A DNA stretch of 64,000 bases, taken from contig DATJMJ010000023.1 in assembly GCA_035508795.1 (NCBI GenBank), positions 1-64,000 on the forward strand. The letters run 5' to 3'. Shown here piece after piece: positions 50,132 to 58,276 of this stretch; the stretch's first letter is position 1; the number at the start of each line of letters is the position of its first letter. The stretch comes from DATJMJ01 sp035508795. GTDB lineage: Bacteria; Actinomycetota; Acidimicrobiia; Acidimicrobiales; Palsa-688. The notes below the pieces were generated by a model. It did no database searches and had not been told where the DNA came from. It saw nothing but the letters and a program-made list of their open reading frames with translations. Made by a program: the position numbers and the translations under genes.

Positions 50132-53100
50132 TTACCGGCCGGCGGCGTCAGCCACTTCGGGCACTGCGGGCACTTGCGGCTGCTTCTGGGCACCCGGCGG
50201 CACGAGGAAACGCCCGATCAGGGGCAACTCCCAGAACGACTCGGCTCGTGCGACTGCGAGGGCGGTGCCGAGGGCGTTCTCGGGCGACCCGTAGACCGCA
50301 TAGCGCGGCTGCCAGTCGGGGTCGAACTTTGCGTTGAACCGCCAAAGCGACTCTATTTGCATGGGACCGCTCATCCGTCGCAGCAACCAAACCTGTACCC
50401 GCTGCGCCACGCCGTCACCTGTTTCGCCGGCGAGCACGGCCCTCATCGTGGCGAAATTGAGCCCGAGGCCCTCGTACCCGCGGGCGGCCAGGTACCTGAT
50501 GGTCTCGACGATCGCGAAGTCGATCAACCCATTGGGGTGGTCGCCGTTGTCCCGGCGCATCAGGTCGAGCGAAAAGCCCTTGATCGCAGGAGCGGGGACA
50601 TATTGGCAGAACGCGACCGGGGCCCCGGTGCCCGCGGGTCCTTGCCCTCGCGGCGCATGGACCACGGCGAGCAGGAGCCCGCGGTCCGCTTTGTCGAAAA
50701 CCCGCCCGAGGGTCATGGAAAACCCGCGCTCCACCCCACCACGCCGGCTCCTCGTCATGACGTCCCTCAGCTGGGCAGCAAGCTCGGGCGGCGTATTGGC
50801 GGGATCATGGAAGGAAATGGTGTAGCCGTAGCGGCCGACACGTTTCACCGCCTGGCGGAGGCCCTTGAACTTACCGCCCTCCAGGGAAAAATCCTGCACC
50901 CGCACGATGGCTTCGTCGCCCAGGTAGAGGTCGTGCATCCCGCCTGCCCGGTAAATCGGCAACCAGTCCTCCGACGCGCCAAGCACGGCGAGGGACCAAC
51001 CGTGGGCGTCGGCGTGCTCCTGGAACGCTTTCCAGGTGCTCTCACGTTGTCCGGGCGGCCCGACCGGGTCTGGCGATACGAGGCAGACGCCACTGTAAAC
51101 GGCGTAGGCGACGAGTGTCTCAGCCCAAAAGAAAAACTGCTTGTCAGCCCGCAGAGCGAAATAATCCAACGTCCCGCCTCCATAATGTCGCACCACCTCG
51201 CGAGCCCGTTCCAGGCTGCCACCTGCCCAGGGCCTGCGTGCCACGACAGGGCGGAAGACCAACCACGCCGCGACGAGCACGAGCCCTGCCGTCGTCGAGA
51301 ACATGGCCGGCGTAAAAAACCCGTTGAGCGTCGCCGGGAGAGCGACGTGCTGCACCGCCACCATCCGTTCGACCGTGGCGAGAAAAGCTCGGCCCCAACC
51401 GATCCTGTCGGTACGGCGATGATGCAGGCTGACTGTTATCCACGAGCTTCCCTCGAGCGTCAGGGTGCCCGCCCATACAGATGTCACCGCTACTAGCCCC
51501 ATCAGGGCGGCGGCTCTGCGGACCGGGGGCTGGTCGCTCGCCGCTTCGAAAAACTGCCGCCTCGTCCAAAGAAAAGCGGCCACGGCGGCTGCCACTATCG
51601 CGGGTAGCAGGCTCGCACCCCGGACCAGGTGGGCGACGACGACCGTCGCCAGCGTTACCTGGCAGATCACGTAGGCACGCCTTTGGCCACGGCGGATCCC
51701 CAGAGCGAGCATGATCAGGGCGATGCCGGCGAGTGCCGCCAGCGCACCGGCGGCCTGGGGCACGGCCAGGGGCACGAGCTCGCTCACGATGCGCAAGCGG
51801 TGAGCCACGGGCCCGGCGACAGCCGACAGGACCGAGAGCAGCCCGGCCGCGACCACGACGAGGGCGGCGGTACGTCGCGTGCGGACCTGGGAGCTCGGGT
51901 AGCGGACCGCCTCGGGCGGCCACTGCGGGCCGTTCGGGTAGGTGGCTACGAGAGCGGGGACCGGTTCGCCCGCGCGCAGCTGGACCTCGGCCGCCGGCCG
52001 TGACGCTCCGTCGGGCGCCGGCCGGCTGCCAACCGGACGTGCCAGCAACCGCTCGGCGAGGGAAGCACCGGGCAAAAGGGCCTCTCCATAGAGCAGGCGG
52101 GCGTGCAGTTCGTTGCCGGACTCGAGTTCTACCCAGCTCGCCTGGCGCGACGCCAGGAACATCGAGGGAAGGGCGGTGCGGGCCACTTTTGGCAGGTATT
52201 CCTTTACTACGTCGCCGAACGAGCCGGTGCTTGCGTAAAAACCCGCGCCGGTGCGCCTCAGCTCGGCGCGCCGCGAACCTCCAGAAATGAAGCCGGGGAC
52301 GTCGCTCGAGACCAGCCCCCGGGCCCTCGCACGCGCGACCTCGTTCAGATCTCGCGCGTTGCCTGCCTGGCCGGAGAAGGCCAGCCAGACTTGGCGGAGC
52401 GAGACCGCCGCGAGCGCGACGACGATCAACAACTCGAGAGTGCCGACAACGAGCGCAACCGTGAGGAGGTCGTCGGCCAAGCGGCCGCTCGGGCGAAGCG
52501 AGCCGATCGGCAGCCGGGCGAGCAGGGCAACAAGAGCCGGGAGAGCGAAGAGCACCGCCAACCACCAGGCCCGGCGACCGAGCTGGCGGTAGAGGAGCCT
52601 CGATGCGACGAAACGAGGCAGCGCAAGGGGGTCCTCCAGGCGGTCTCGCCCTGACAGCCAGCCCTTGGTGCCACCCTGCCACAGCCCCGGGACGACTTCG
52701 GCGAGGCGGCCCGACGTCAGTTCCCCGCTGCGCCCGCCTCGGCCATCCCCCGTGACCGCCGCCTCGCCGGTAGTCCCGCTCCATGGCCCGGGCTCGACCC
52801 GGACAGCGCGCCGCCCGCCAGCGGTGCACATTTCGATAGAGGCGGCCCGAGCCACCCTGGCACCCGTCAGCGCCGACAGGGTGCGACCGGCCGCCGCCTC
52901 CGACAACCAGCCCTCGCTCGCGCCGGGGAGCACCAACACGTACCTCGACTGCCCGGCGGCGAACGACAGGAGGGCATCGCGCAAGACCGCATGCGCACCG
53001 AGCGATGCCGCGAGCCCGTCGGGGCCGGGGAGGTCGAAGAGGTCGCCGGCAACGACTATCGCGCCTGGCCCCGTCCACGATGCGACGGCTCGTGCAAGCT

Positions 53101-53209
53101 GGCGCGCGGAGGAAGTGGTCTCCCCGGTTGGGACCTTTCCGAGGCGCAGATCCGAGGCGACGAGGACCCGCGACCCGAGTGGTAGCGAGATCACCAGGTC
53201 GTCTGGCAC
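50132..53209 (-). CDS. phosphatidylglycerol lysyltransferase-like membrane protein with degenerate phosphoesterase N-domain
   Basis: 1025 aa from GTG 53209. Residues 1-about 120 resemble a calcineurin-like phosphoesterase, but motif SDLHLG reads Ser19-Asp-Leu-Arg-Leu-Gly, and the GNHD motif reads Gly96-Ala-Ser-Glu; only GDLFD (55-59) is intact. About eight membrane segments follow between residues 210 and 690. The C-terminal third is the DUF2156/MprF-LysX-type acyltransferase domain (LRADKQFFFWAETLVAYAV, SFHDPANTPPELAAQLRDVM, LDLMRRDNGDHPNGLIDF, GLNFATMRAVL). Family members transfer lysine or alanine from tRNA to phosphatidylglycerol. It overlaps no gene; the HAD gene starts divergently only 9 bp away. 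Confidence 0.82.
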   Translation of the reverse strand: MPDDLVISLPLGSRVLVASDLRLGKVPTGETTSSARQLARAVASWTGPGAIVVAGDLFDLPGPDGLAASLGAHAVLRDALLSFAAGQSRYVLVLPGASEGWLSEAAAGRTLSALTGARVARAASIEMCTAGGRRAVRVEPGPWSGTTGEAAVTGDGRGGRSGELTSGRLAEVVPGLWQGGTKGWLSGRDRLEDPLALPRFVASRLLYRQLGRRAWWLAVLFALPALVALLARLPIGSLRPSGRLADDLLTVALVVGTLELLIVVALAAVSLRQVWLAFSGQAGNARDLNEVARARARGLVSSDVPGFISGGSRRAELRRTGAGFYASTGSFGDVVKEYLPKVARTALPSMFLASRQASWVELESGNELHARLLYGEALLPGASLAERLLARPVGSRPAPDGASRPAAEVQLRAGEPVPALVATYPNGPQWPPEAVRYPSSQVRTRRTAALVVVAAGLLSVLSAVAGPVAHRLRIVSELVPLAVPQAAGALAALAGIALIMLALGIRRGQRRAYVICQVTLATVVVAHLVRGASLLPAIVAAAVAAFLWTRRQFFEAASDQPPVRRAAALMGLVAVTSVWAGTLTLEGSSWITVSLHHRRTDRIGWGRAFLATVERMVAVQHVALPATLNGFFTPAMFSTTAGLVLVAAWLVFRPVVARRPWAGGSLERAREVVRHYGGGTLDYFALRADKQFFFWAETLVAYAVYSGVCLVSPDPVGPPGQRESTWKAFQEHADAHGWSLAVLGASEDWLPIYRAGGMHDLYLGDEAIVRVQDFSLEGGKFKGLRQAVKRVGRYGYTISFHDPANTPPELAAQLRDVMTRSRRGGVERGFSMTLGRVFDKADRGLLLAVVHAPRGQGPAGTGAPVAFCQYVPAPAIKGFSLDLMRRDNGDHPNGLIDFAIVETIRYLAARGYEGLGLNFATMRAVLAGETGDGVAQRVQVWLLRRMSGPMQIESLWRFNAKFDPDWQPRYAVYGSPENALGTALAVARAESFWELPLIGRFLVPPGAQKQPQVPAVPEVADAAGR

Positions 53210-53218
53210 ACACCTATT

Positions 53219-53851
53219 GTGACGCCCATGAACCCGGCGAAGGCCACTGGCGACGCTGTAACAGGCGGGGCACCGGCTGGTGGCGGGGCGCCGGGTCTCG
53301 CTGGTGGGGCGCCGGTTGGTGGCGGAGCTCTCGGTGGTGGTGGTGACGGAGCTCTCGCTGACGCCGTGGAGGTGGGCTCGGCCCGCTGGACCTGGCACCG
53401 TGAGCCCAGGGGCGGACTGGCCGTCATGTTCGACCTCGACGGGGTGTTATCGAACGCGGCCTCGCGCCAGCACTTCCTGAAAGGCCCGCGGCCCGACTGG
53501 GAGGCCTTCTTCGCAGCTTCGGGTGACGACCCCGTGATCGACGAGGTCGCGGTACTACTGGGCCTCTTGGGCACAGATCTCGGCATCGTCTTGTTGACTG
53601 CCCGGCCCACACGCATAAGGAGCCAGACGATCGGATGGCTGGGCCGGCACAATATCCGCTGGGACCTGCTGGTTATGCGCCGCGACGGGGATTACCGCCC
53701 CGCTCGCAATTTCAAGCAGGCCGCGGTCCGCGACATCCGGAAGAGCGGCTTCGAGGTGCGGCTCTGCCTCGAAGACGATGTGCGCAACGTAGAGATGTTC
53801 CGCGCCGAAGGCGTGCCGTGCCTCTACATCCACTCGGGTTACTACGAATGA
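53219..53851 (+). CDS. HAD-superfamily phosphatase resembling the polynucleotide kinase 3'-phosphatase domain
   Basis: Up to 210 aa. The catalytic DxD is in VMFDLDGVLSNAASRQHFL, motif II in IVLLTARPTRIRSQTIGWL, motif III region LLVMRRDGDYRPARNFKQAAV, and the acidic motif IV LCLEDDVRNVEMF. TARPxxxRxxTxxWL with MRxxGDxR and K is the pattern of T4 PNK-type phosphatase domains. The first about 50 residues are Gly/Ala low complexity, so the start may really be one of the in-frame GTGs near 53369-53375 or ATG 53426 instead of GTG 53219. Substrate unproven. Confidence 0.72.
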   Translation: MTPMNPAKATGDAVTGGAPAGGGAPGLAGGAPVGGGALGGGGDGALADAVEVGSARWTWHREPRGGLAVMFDLDGVLSNAASRQHFLKGPRPDWEAFFAASGDDPVIDEVAVLLGLLGTDLGIVLLTARPTRIRSQTIGWLGRHNIRWDLLVMRRDGDYRPARNFKQAAVRDIRKSGFEVRLCLEDDVRNVEMFRAEGVPCLYIHSGYYE

Positions 53852-53896
53852 CCACCGTCGGTGGTGAGGGACCACCCGGAGCTGTTTAACGCGTAC

Positions 53897-53984
53897 ACTC
53901 TGGTCGCGCCGCAGCGCTGTGGCAGCGTTTCGTGCCGATTTTCCGTGCTGAAGCGCGACCAGCTCGCTTTGGCGCGACCAGAGT
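53897..53984. promoter_or_regulatory. 14-bp inverted repeat upstream of the HtpX-like gene
   Basis: ACTCTGGTCGCGCC (53897-53910) is repeated exactly as its reverse complement at 53971-53984, and a third 10-bp copy of the core GCGCGACCAG lies at 53953-53962. The cluster sits about 140-225 bp before the protease ATG. It can form a long stem or serve as three binding sites for a regulator. Confidence 0.5.
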
Positions 53985-54121
53985 TGCCGGCTGGCGACCC
54001 GGTGATCGCGGCTCGCAGCTGGCGGGTGGAGACACCGGGAGCCGGCGACCCGGCGCTGCGCTTCCCGGGTGCTCAGCAAGCTTTCAGGTGGCGCCGGTAC
54101 TGTGGTACAAGAGGTGCGAAC

Positions 54122-54991
54122 ATGAACCGAAACAACATCAAAACAGCAGTGCTGCTCGCCCTGCTCGGGGCGCTCTGCCTCGGGATAGGGGCGTTCTGGG
54201 GTGAGTCAGGCCTGATCATCGGCCTGGTGATCGGACTTGTCTTCGTCGGGGGGTCCTACTGGTTTTCCGACTCGATCGCCATCAAATCAGCGCGAGCGGT
54301 GCCCGTGTCCGAAGCGCAGATGCCCCAGTACTACGAGATCGTGCGGGAGCTGACCACGAAGGCCGGGCTGCCGATGCCCCGCCTTTACGTTTCACCCGCC
54401 GCCCAACCCAACGCATTCGCGACGGGCCGCAACCCGAAGCACGCCGCTGTTGCCGTGACGCAAGGCATCTTGCAAATTTGCTCCTGGTCCGAGCTGCGAG
54501 GGGTACTCGCGCACGAGATCAGCCACGTCCGTAACCGGGACATCCTCACTGGCTCCGTAGCAGCCTCTGTCGCACTTGGCATCACCTTCGTAGCGAGGAT
54601 GCTCGGTTACATGGGCCTCTTCTTCGGGGGTCTGGGTGGCGGTGGCCGGCGCAACGAGGAGAACATCTTCGGCCTCCTAGCGATGATGATCTTCGCACCC
54701 CTGGCTGCGACCCTTATACAACTGGCCTTGTCGAGGAGCCGGGAGTACGAGGCCGACAGGGACGGCGCAAAGCTGATTGGCGACGGCGAGCCATTAGCTT
54801 CCGCTTTGTCCAAGCTCGAGGTGGCGTCAGGGCGGATCCCGATGCAGGTCCCACGTGAGGTTGCGGCGCTCTTCATCGTCAACCCGCTGCGAGGACGCAG
54901 GGTGACCTTCGCCACCTGGTTCAGCGACCATCCCCCGACCGACCAGCGGATCGCCCGGCTGCGGTCACGGGAGTGGGCACACCGCTTCTAG
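54122..54991 (+). CDS. htpX: HtpX-like M48 membrane metalloprotease
   Basis: 289 aa from ATG 54122 (AGAGGTG upstream). Two N-terminal membrane segments (VLLALLGALCLGIGAFW and LIIGLVIGLVFVGGSYWF), zinc motif HEISH in VLAHEISHVRNRD near residue 140, a second hydrophobic pair, and the third zinc ligand Glu in SRSREYEADRDGAKL. HtpX degrades misfolded membrane proteins. C-terminal DHPPTDQRIARL is typical. A repeat cluster lies upstream. Confidence 0.93.
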   Translation: MNRNNIKTAVLLALLGALCLGIGAFWGESGLIIGLVIGLVFVGGSYWFSDSIAIKSARAVPVSEAQMPQYYEIVRELTTKAGLPMPRLYVSPAAQPNAFATGRNPKHAAVAVTQGILQICSWSELRGVLAHEISHVRNRDILTGSVAASVALGITFVARMLGYMGLFFGGLGGGGRRNEENIFGLLAMMIFAPLAATLIQLALSRSREYEADRDGAKLIGDGEPLASALSKLEVASGRIPMQVPREVAALFIVNPLRGRRVTFATWFSDHPPTDQRIARLRSREWAHRF

Positions 54992-55090
54992 GGCTCAGGC
55001 CCTCGGCGCTAGGGGTTAGGGGTTAGGCGTGCGATCAACGCCTCAGCGTCCAAAACTACAGGCCGAGGACGCTGCCCGGGAGTGGGGCCG

Positions 55091-55579
55091 TTAATCTCGG
55101 AAGTTCTCGAACTGGAGCGGGACCCCGAAGTCCTGCTCCTTCAGTGCGGCGATGGTCGTCTGCAGGTCATCCCTTTTTTTGGCCGCGACACGCACCTGGT
55201 CGCCCTGGGCCGAGGACGATACCCCCTTTGGGGCGTTGTCCTTGATGAACCGGTTGATCGCCCTGGCTTGGTCCGAATTGATACCAGCCTTCAGCGTTAC
55301 CGCCTGGCGCACCGTGCCCTTAGCGGCCTCCTCGACCTTGCCAAAATCGAGCGCCTTGAGCGAGATCTTCCGGCGGACCAATTTTTCCTCGAGCACCTGC
55401 ACGACAGCCTTGAGGCGGTCCTCCGTGGCCGAGCGCAGCGTCAGCTCGTGGCCAGACAGCTCGATCCCCGAACCGGTGCCCTTGAAGTCGAAACGCGTTT
55501 CCAGCTCCCGGGCCGCTTGGTCCACAGCGTTGCGGACCTCCTGCATGTCGACCTGCGACACGACGTCAAACGTAGGCAT
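55091..55579 (-). CDS. YajQ-family nucleotide (c-di-GMP) binding protein
   Basis: 162 aa from ATG 55579, the exact length of the family. MPTFDVVSQVDMQEVRNAVDQA opens the protein, with RFDFKGTGSGIELSG, KLVRRKISLKALDFG, VRQAVTLKAGINSDQARAINRFIKD and a closing DFGVPLQFENFRD. YajQ proteins bind nucleotides; the Xanthomonas homologue is a c-di-GMP receptor. Here it shares the window with a GGDEF cyclase and an RsiG-like protein. It starts 50 bp from the tRNA-Tyr gene on the other strand. Confidence 0.93.
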   Translation of the reverse strand: MPTFDVVSQVDMQEVRNAVDQAARELETRFDFKGTGSGIELSGHELTLRSATEDRLKAVVQVLEEKLVRRKISLKALDFGKVEEAAKGTVRQAVTLKAGINSDQARAINRFIKDNAPKGVSSSAQGDQVRVAAKKRDDLQTTIAALKEQDFGVPLQFENFRD

Positions 55580-55628
55580 CGGCAACACGCTAGCCTTAGC
55601 GGGGTTGAGGGGCTTCACCACCCCTCGA

Positions 55629-55714
55629 GGGTCGGTGCCCGAGCGGACAATGGGAGCAGACTGTAAATCTGCCGGCTGACGCCTACGGAGGTTCAAATCC
55701 TTCCCGGCCCACCA
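55629..55714 (+). tRNA. tRNA-Tyr (anticodon GTA)
   Basis: Acceptor GGGTCGG (55629-55635) pairs with CCGGCCC (55704-55710, one G-T). The anticodon stem GCAGA/TCTGC encloses CTGTAAA, giving anticodon GTA. A long variable arm (class II tRNA) and T-arm GGAGG-TTCAAAT-CCTTC are present. CCA is encoded (55712-55714). The tyrosine integrase starts 97 bp downstream, so the 3' end is a likely attachment site. Confidence 0.93.
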
Positions 55715-55810
55715 CGTCTGACCAGCTCTGTTGTTCTAAGAGCTTGTCGTCTCCCTCCCCTGGTACCCTCCAGAGTGCAACGGTTGTGCAACACAACTCG
55801 GAGGGACGCC

Positions 55811-56956
55811 GTGCAGGGCACCATGGTCGAGCGAACGCCCGGATGCTGGTTGATCAGGGTCTTTGCGGGTCGAGGCAGCGATGGGAAGACCCGCCACGTC
55901 AACCGGACAGTGCGCGGCAGCAAGCGGGAAGCCCAACGGGCTCTTGCCAAGCTGGTAGCCGACGTCTCGGGCGGCAACGTGGTAGCCGGGCAACCCATGA
56001 CTCTCGCTCAGTTGGTAGACCGCTGGCTCGACGACATCGCGCCTCAGCGGACACCCCGGACGATCCACGAGTACCGCCGCGTGGCGCGTCATGACATCGT
56101 GCCGGCGCTCGGGGCGAAGCGCATCGACAAGCTGACGGCGCGGGACCTCGACGGCTACTACTGCTCTCTCCTCGAGCGCGGCTTGTCGTCGGCGTCGGTG
56201 CGGAGGCACCACGCACTTCTCCACGCGTCGCTCGGGCGAGCGGTCAAGTGGGGACTGATCGGCACCAACCCGGCCGACAGGGCCAGCCCACCCTCCACGA
56301 GGCAAGCGCAGCTCGATGCTCCGGGTGTCGACGACGTCATCAGGCTCCTCGAGGCCGCCAAGGACAAGGGCGATGCCGTGCTGGCGACCGCGGTGGCGTT
56401 GGCGGCGGTTACGGGGATGCGCCGGGGCGAACTGTGCGCGCTGAGATGGGGCGACGTCGACGTCGGACAAGCCACGGTCCGGGTGGCGCGGTCGCTGACC
56501 ACCCGTGGCGACCAACAGTGGGAGGGGGACACCAAGACACACCAACGCCGCACTGTCGCCGTCGACCCATCTACCGTGGCACTCTTGGCGGAGCGACGGG
56601 TAGATCAGGAGAAGTACGCGAGGGACGTCGGGGTAGAGCTCGTGGAGGATGCCTATGTGCTGTCAAGACGCGCCAATGGCTCAGAACCGTGCCTGCCCGA
56701 CAGCCTCGGGCGGACTTACTGGCGGCTCGCCCGTGGCATCGGCTTGAATGCCCGCTTTCACGACCTCCGTCACTTCGCGGCCACCCAAGCCATCGCAGCT
56801 GGCATAGACGTCCGTACGGTAGCGGGTCGGCTAGGGCACGCCGATCCCGCCATCACGTTGCGCGTGTACTCACACGTCCTAGCCGAGCGAGACCGGGCGG
56901 CCGCCGAATTGTTGGGTGGGTTGGTGTTGAGACGAAAAGGAACGTCCTACAGATAG
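55811..56956 (+). CDS. tyrosine recombinase / phage-type integrase
   Basis: 381 aa from GTG 55811 (GGAGGG 5 nt upstream). An arm-binding-like N-terminus (to about 60), a SAM-like core-binding domain (about 62-155) and a catalytic domain (about 168-375). The catalytic set is complete: Arg204 (TGMRRGEL), Lys242, His317 and Arg320 (HDLRH), His343 (GHADP), Tyr353 (RVYSH). Location just downstream of tRNA-Tyr in the same direction is typical for elements integrated into tRNA 3' ends. The following DNA is an IS remnant and small membrane genes; no excisionase or replication gene is seen, so the element seems decayed. Confidence 0.93.
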   Translation: MQGTMVERTPGCWLIRVFAGRGSDGKTRHVNRTVRGSKREAQRALAKLVADVSGGNVVAGQPMTLAQLVDRWLDDIAPQRTPRTIHEYRRVARHDIVPALGAKRIDKLTARDLDGYYCSLLERGLSSASVRRHHALLHASLGRAVKWGLIGTNPADRASPPSTRQAQLDAPGVDDVIRLLEAAKDKGDAVLATAVALAAVTGMRRGELCALRWGDVDVGQATVRVARSLTTRGDQQWEGDTKTHQRRTVAVDPSTVALLAERRVDQEKYARDVGVELVEDAYVLSRRANGSEPCLPDSLGRTYWRLARGIGLNARFHDLRHFAATQAIAAGIDVRTVAGRLGHADPAITLRVYSHVLAERDRAAAELLGGLVLRRKGTSYR

Positions 56957-57227
56957 TAAGCCTGCCGGCGTGAGCGGCTCAGCCCAGCTGCCCGCCACCG
57001 TCTCCACGCGCCGGCGTTCGTCGCGGACCCACCTGGCGAGCGCACCTTTTGTCCACCGACAGCCGGGCCGCCACCCCGACGCACCGACCTGCCTGTATCG
57101 ATCACCCGATGACCGGCCCCGGTCTTGAACTCGAGGGTGAACTTCCGTCTTGTCCCCATGATTGGGCATCCTCCCAGCTGGTCCAAGCCAGCTTGTCAGT
57201 GGTGTCCACTTTTTCTGGGGATCCTCA
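56957..57227 (-). mobile_element. IS3-family insertion sequence fragment
   Basis: One terminus is visible: read on the minus strand from 57227, TGAGGATCCCCAGAAAAAGT then GGACACC, a common IS3-type end, followed by the orfA remnant. The opposite end and orfB are missing, so the insertion is truncated against the integrase gene. The remaining bases to 57345 show nothing but a hairpin at 57340-57364. Confidence 0.6.
56960..57159 (-). pseudogene. IS3-family transposase orfA, frameshifted remnant
   Basis: From ATG 57159 the frame reads MGTRRKFTLEFKTGAGHRVIDTGRS, the start of IS3 OrfA. The homology then moves to another frame (ALARWVRDERRRVETVAG, then EPLTPA), so there is a frameshift near 57090. 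It ends at the integrase stop, with no orfB. Confidence 0.7.
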
Positions 57228-57345
57228 CAGCCCTGGGTAGGGGCTGAGTACGGAAGTTAGCGCGGTTGGGCACTAGCTGGTAGGGCTCGGGCCACGAGCC
57301 GCAGTGGCGCGACAGAGCTTCTGGCCGCGGCGCGGGCTGCGGGAG

Positions 57346-57771
57346 TTAAGACTTACGACTCCCGCGATGATCGTGTACCCGAGCCTCAGCTAGGAATCCT
57401 GGCTGGTCACGGAGATGCGGTGGTACGAACCGTCGTGGGAAGTTGTAGAGGAAGATTGCGGGGACAATGCCAAGGATGTCGAGCGCCGCCAATACGAAAC
57501 AGACCAAGCCTATAACCTGGAATATGCTTGCAATGAGGTGCGGTAAATGGGGGCCGACGGCAAATAACCATCCAGCAGCGAGAAGAGGGATCGCCCCCGC
57601 TGCCGCTGCTGGCATGGCGCGCACCCTCGCTCTCCGGTAACGCATTTCACTGCTCGCACCAACATCGAAAAAGCTTGTGGAGTGCCGCCAAAAACGCGCC
57701 ATCTGATTTATCGCGATGGGTAAAACCATTGTCAGAAGGCCTAGGCAGACAAGTATGACGGGCGGTGCCAT
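57346..57771 (-). CDS. hypothetical membrane protein
   Basis: 141 aa with hydrophobic segments near residues 4-22 (VILVCLGLLTMVLPIAI), 56-75 and 82-110 (FQVIGLVCFVLAALDILGIVPAIFLYNF), so about three TM helices. No family recognised. Base composition is less GC-rich than the flanking chromosome, consistent with acquired DNA behind the integrase. A 7-bp inverted repeat (CGGGAGT/ACTCCCG, 57340-57364) overlaps its stop. Confidence 0.6.
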   Translation of the reverse strand: MAPPVILVCLGLLTMVLPIAINQMARFWRHSTSFFDVGASSEMRYRRARVRAMPAAAAGAIPLLAAGWLFAVGPHLPHLIASIFQVIGLVCFVLAALDILGIVPAIFLYNFPRRFVPPHLRDQPGFLAEARVHDHRGSRKS

Positions 57772-57789
57772 TAGGTGCCATCCGTCCTG

Positions 57790-57915
57790 CTATAGCCAAT
57801 TGCCGATGTCACCGAATACATCGTAAGCACGATTGCCAATCCAACCACCAACTATAATCAACAAGACGATCGAGCTCGTCCGGGTTACGAAAAAACCGCC
57901 CAGTCGCTCTCGCAA
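57790..57915 (-). CDS. candidate 41-residue single-TM protein
   Basis: Frame from TTG 57915 to TAG 57790. It reads LRERLGGFFVTRTSS then a hydrophobic helix IVLLIIVGGWIG and a polar end VFGDIGNWL. It looks like a small amphipathic/TM protein encoded just upstream of the 141-aa membrane protein. Against it: no ribosome site, and the start lies in the stem of the CsbD terminator. It could be the tail of a decayed gene. Confidence 0.3.
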   Translation of the reverse strand: MRERLGGFFVTRTSSIVLLIIVGGWIGNRAYDVFGDIGNWL

Positions 57916-57923
57916 CTGGGCGG
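57890..57923 (-). terminator. intrinsic terminator of the csbD-like gene
   Basis: On the minus strand, a 9-bp stem CCGCCCAGT/ACTGGGCGG with a 10-nt loop is followed by TTTTTT (57895-57890). It lies 30 bp after the CsbD stop. This is the clearest Rho-independent terminator in the window. Confidence 0.85.
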
Positions 57924-57952
57924 CAAAACGGGTTTCTTATGGACGGTAAGTT

Positions 57953-58126
57953 TCAGCCCTTGAAGGCGTCCTTCACCTTCTCGCCTGCCTGCTTCAGGTT
58001 GCCGGCAGTCTTATCCCATTCACCTTCAGCCTCCATGTCGCGGTCGCCCGTCGCCCGACCGACGTTTGACTTGACCTTGCCCTTCGTCTCCTGGGCCTTG
58101 TCTTTGGCTTTGTCCATGGCGCTCAT
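57953..58126 (-). CDS. CsbD-family stress protein
   Basis: 57 aa from ATG 58126, with AAAGGAG 8 nt upstream. Typical CsbD pattern: short, highly charged, helical, with MDKAKDKAQETKGKVKSNVGRATGD and a GEWDKTAGNLKQAGEKVKDAF ending. Homologues are induced by general stress; the molecular role is unknown. Its own terminator follows. Confidence 0.9.
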   Translation of the reverse strand: MSAMDKAKDKAQETKGKVKSNVGRATGDRDMEAEGEWDKTAGNLKQAGEKVKDAFKG

Positions 58127-58276
58127 CGAACACGCTCCTTTCAACTGCTCTGCCTGACCGCCCTGCGGTCGGGCTAGCGGCATACATACCCAAACAACCG
58201 TTAAGCGATCACTCGGGGCACGCCGGTTATGTTTGGGGTGGAGATGCCTAGCCCAAGTCAAAGGGAGGCGGGACAG

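Noticed and set aside
55009..55028. Telomere-like GGGGTTA repeat
   Set aside because: Only two units in a 99-bp gap between convergent genes; too short to mean more than chance.
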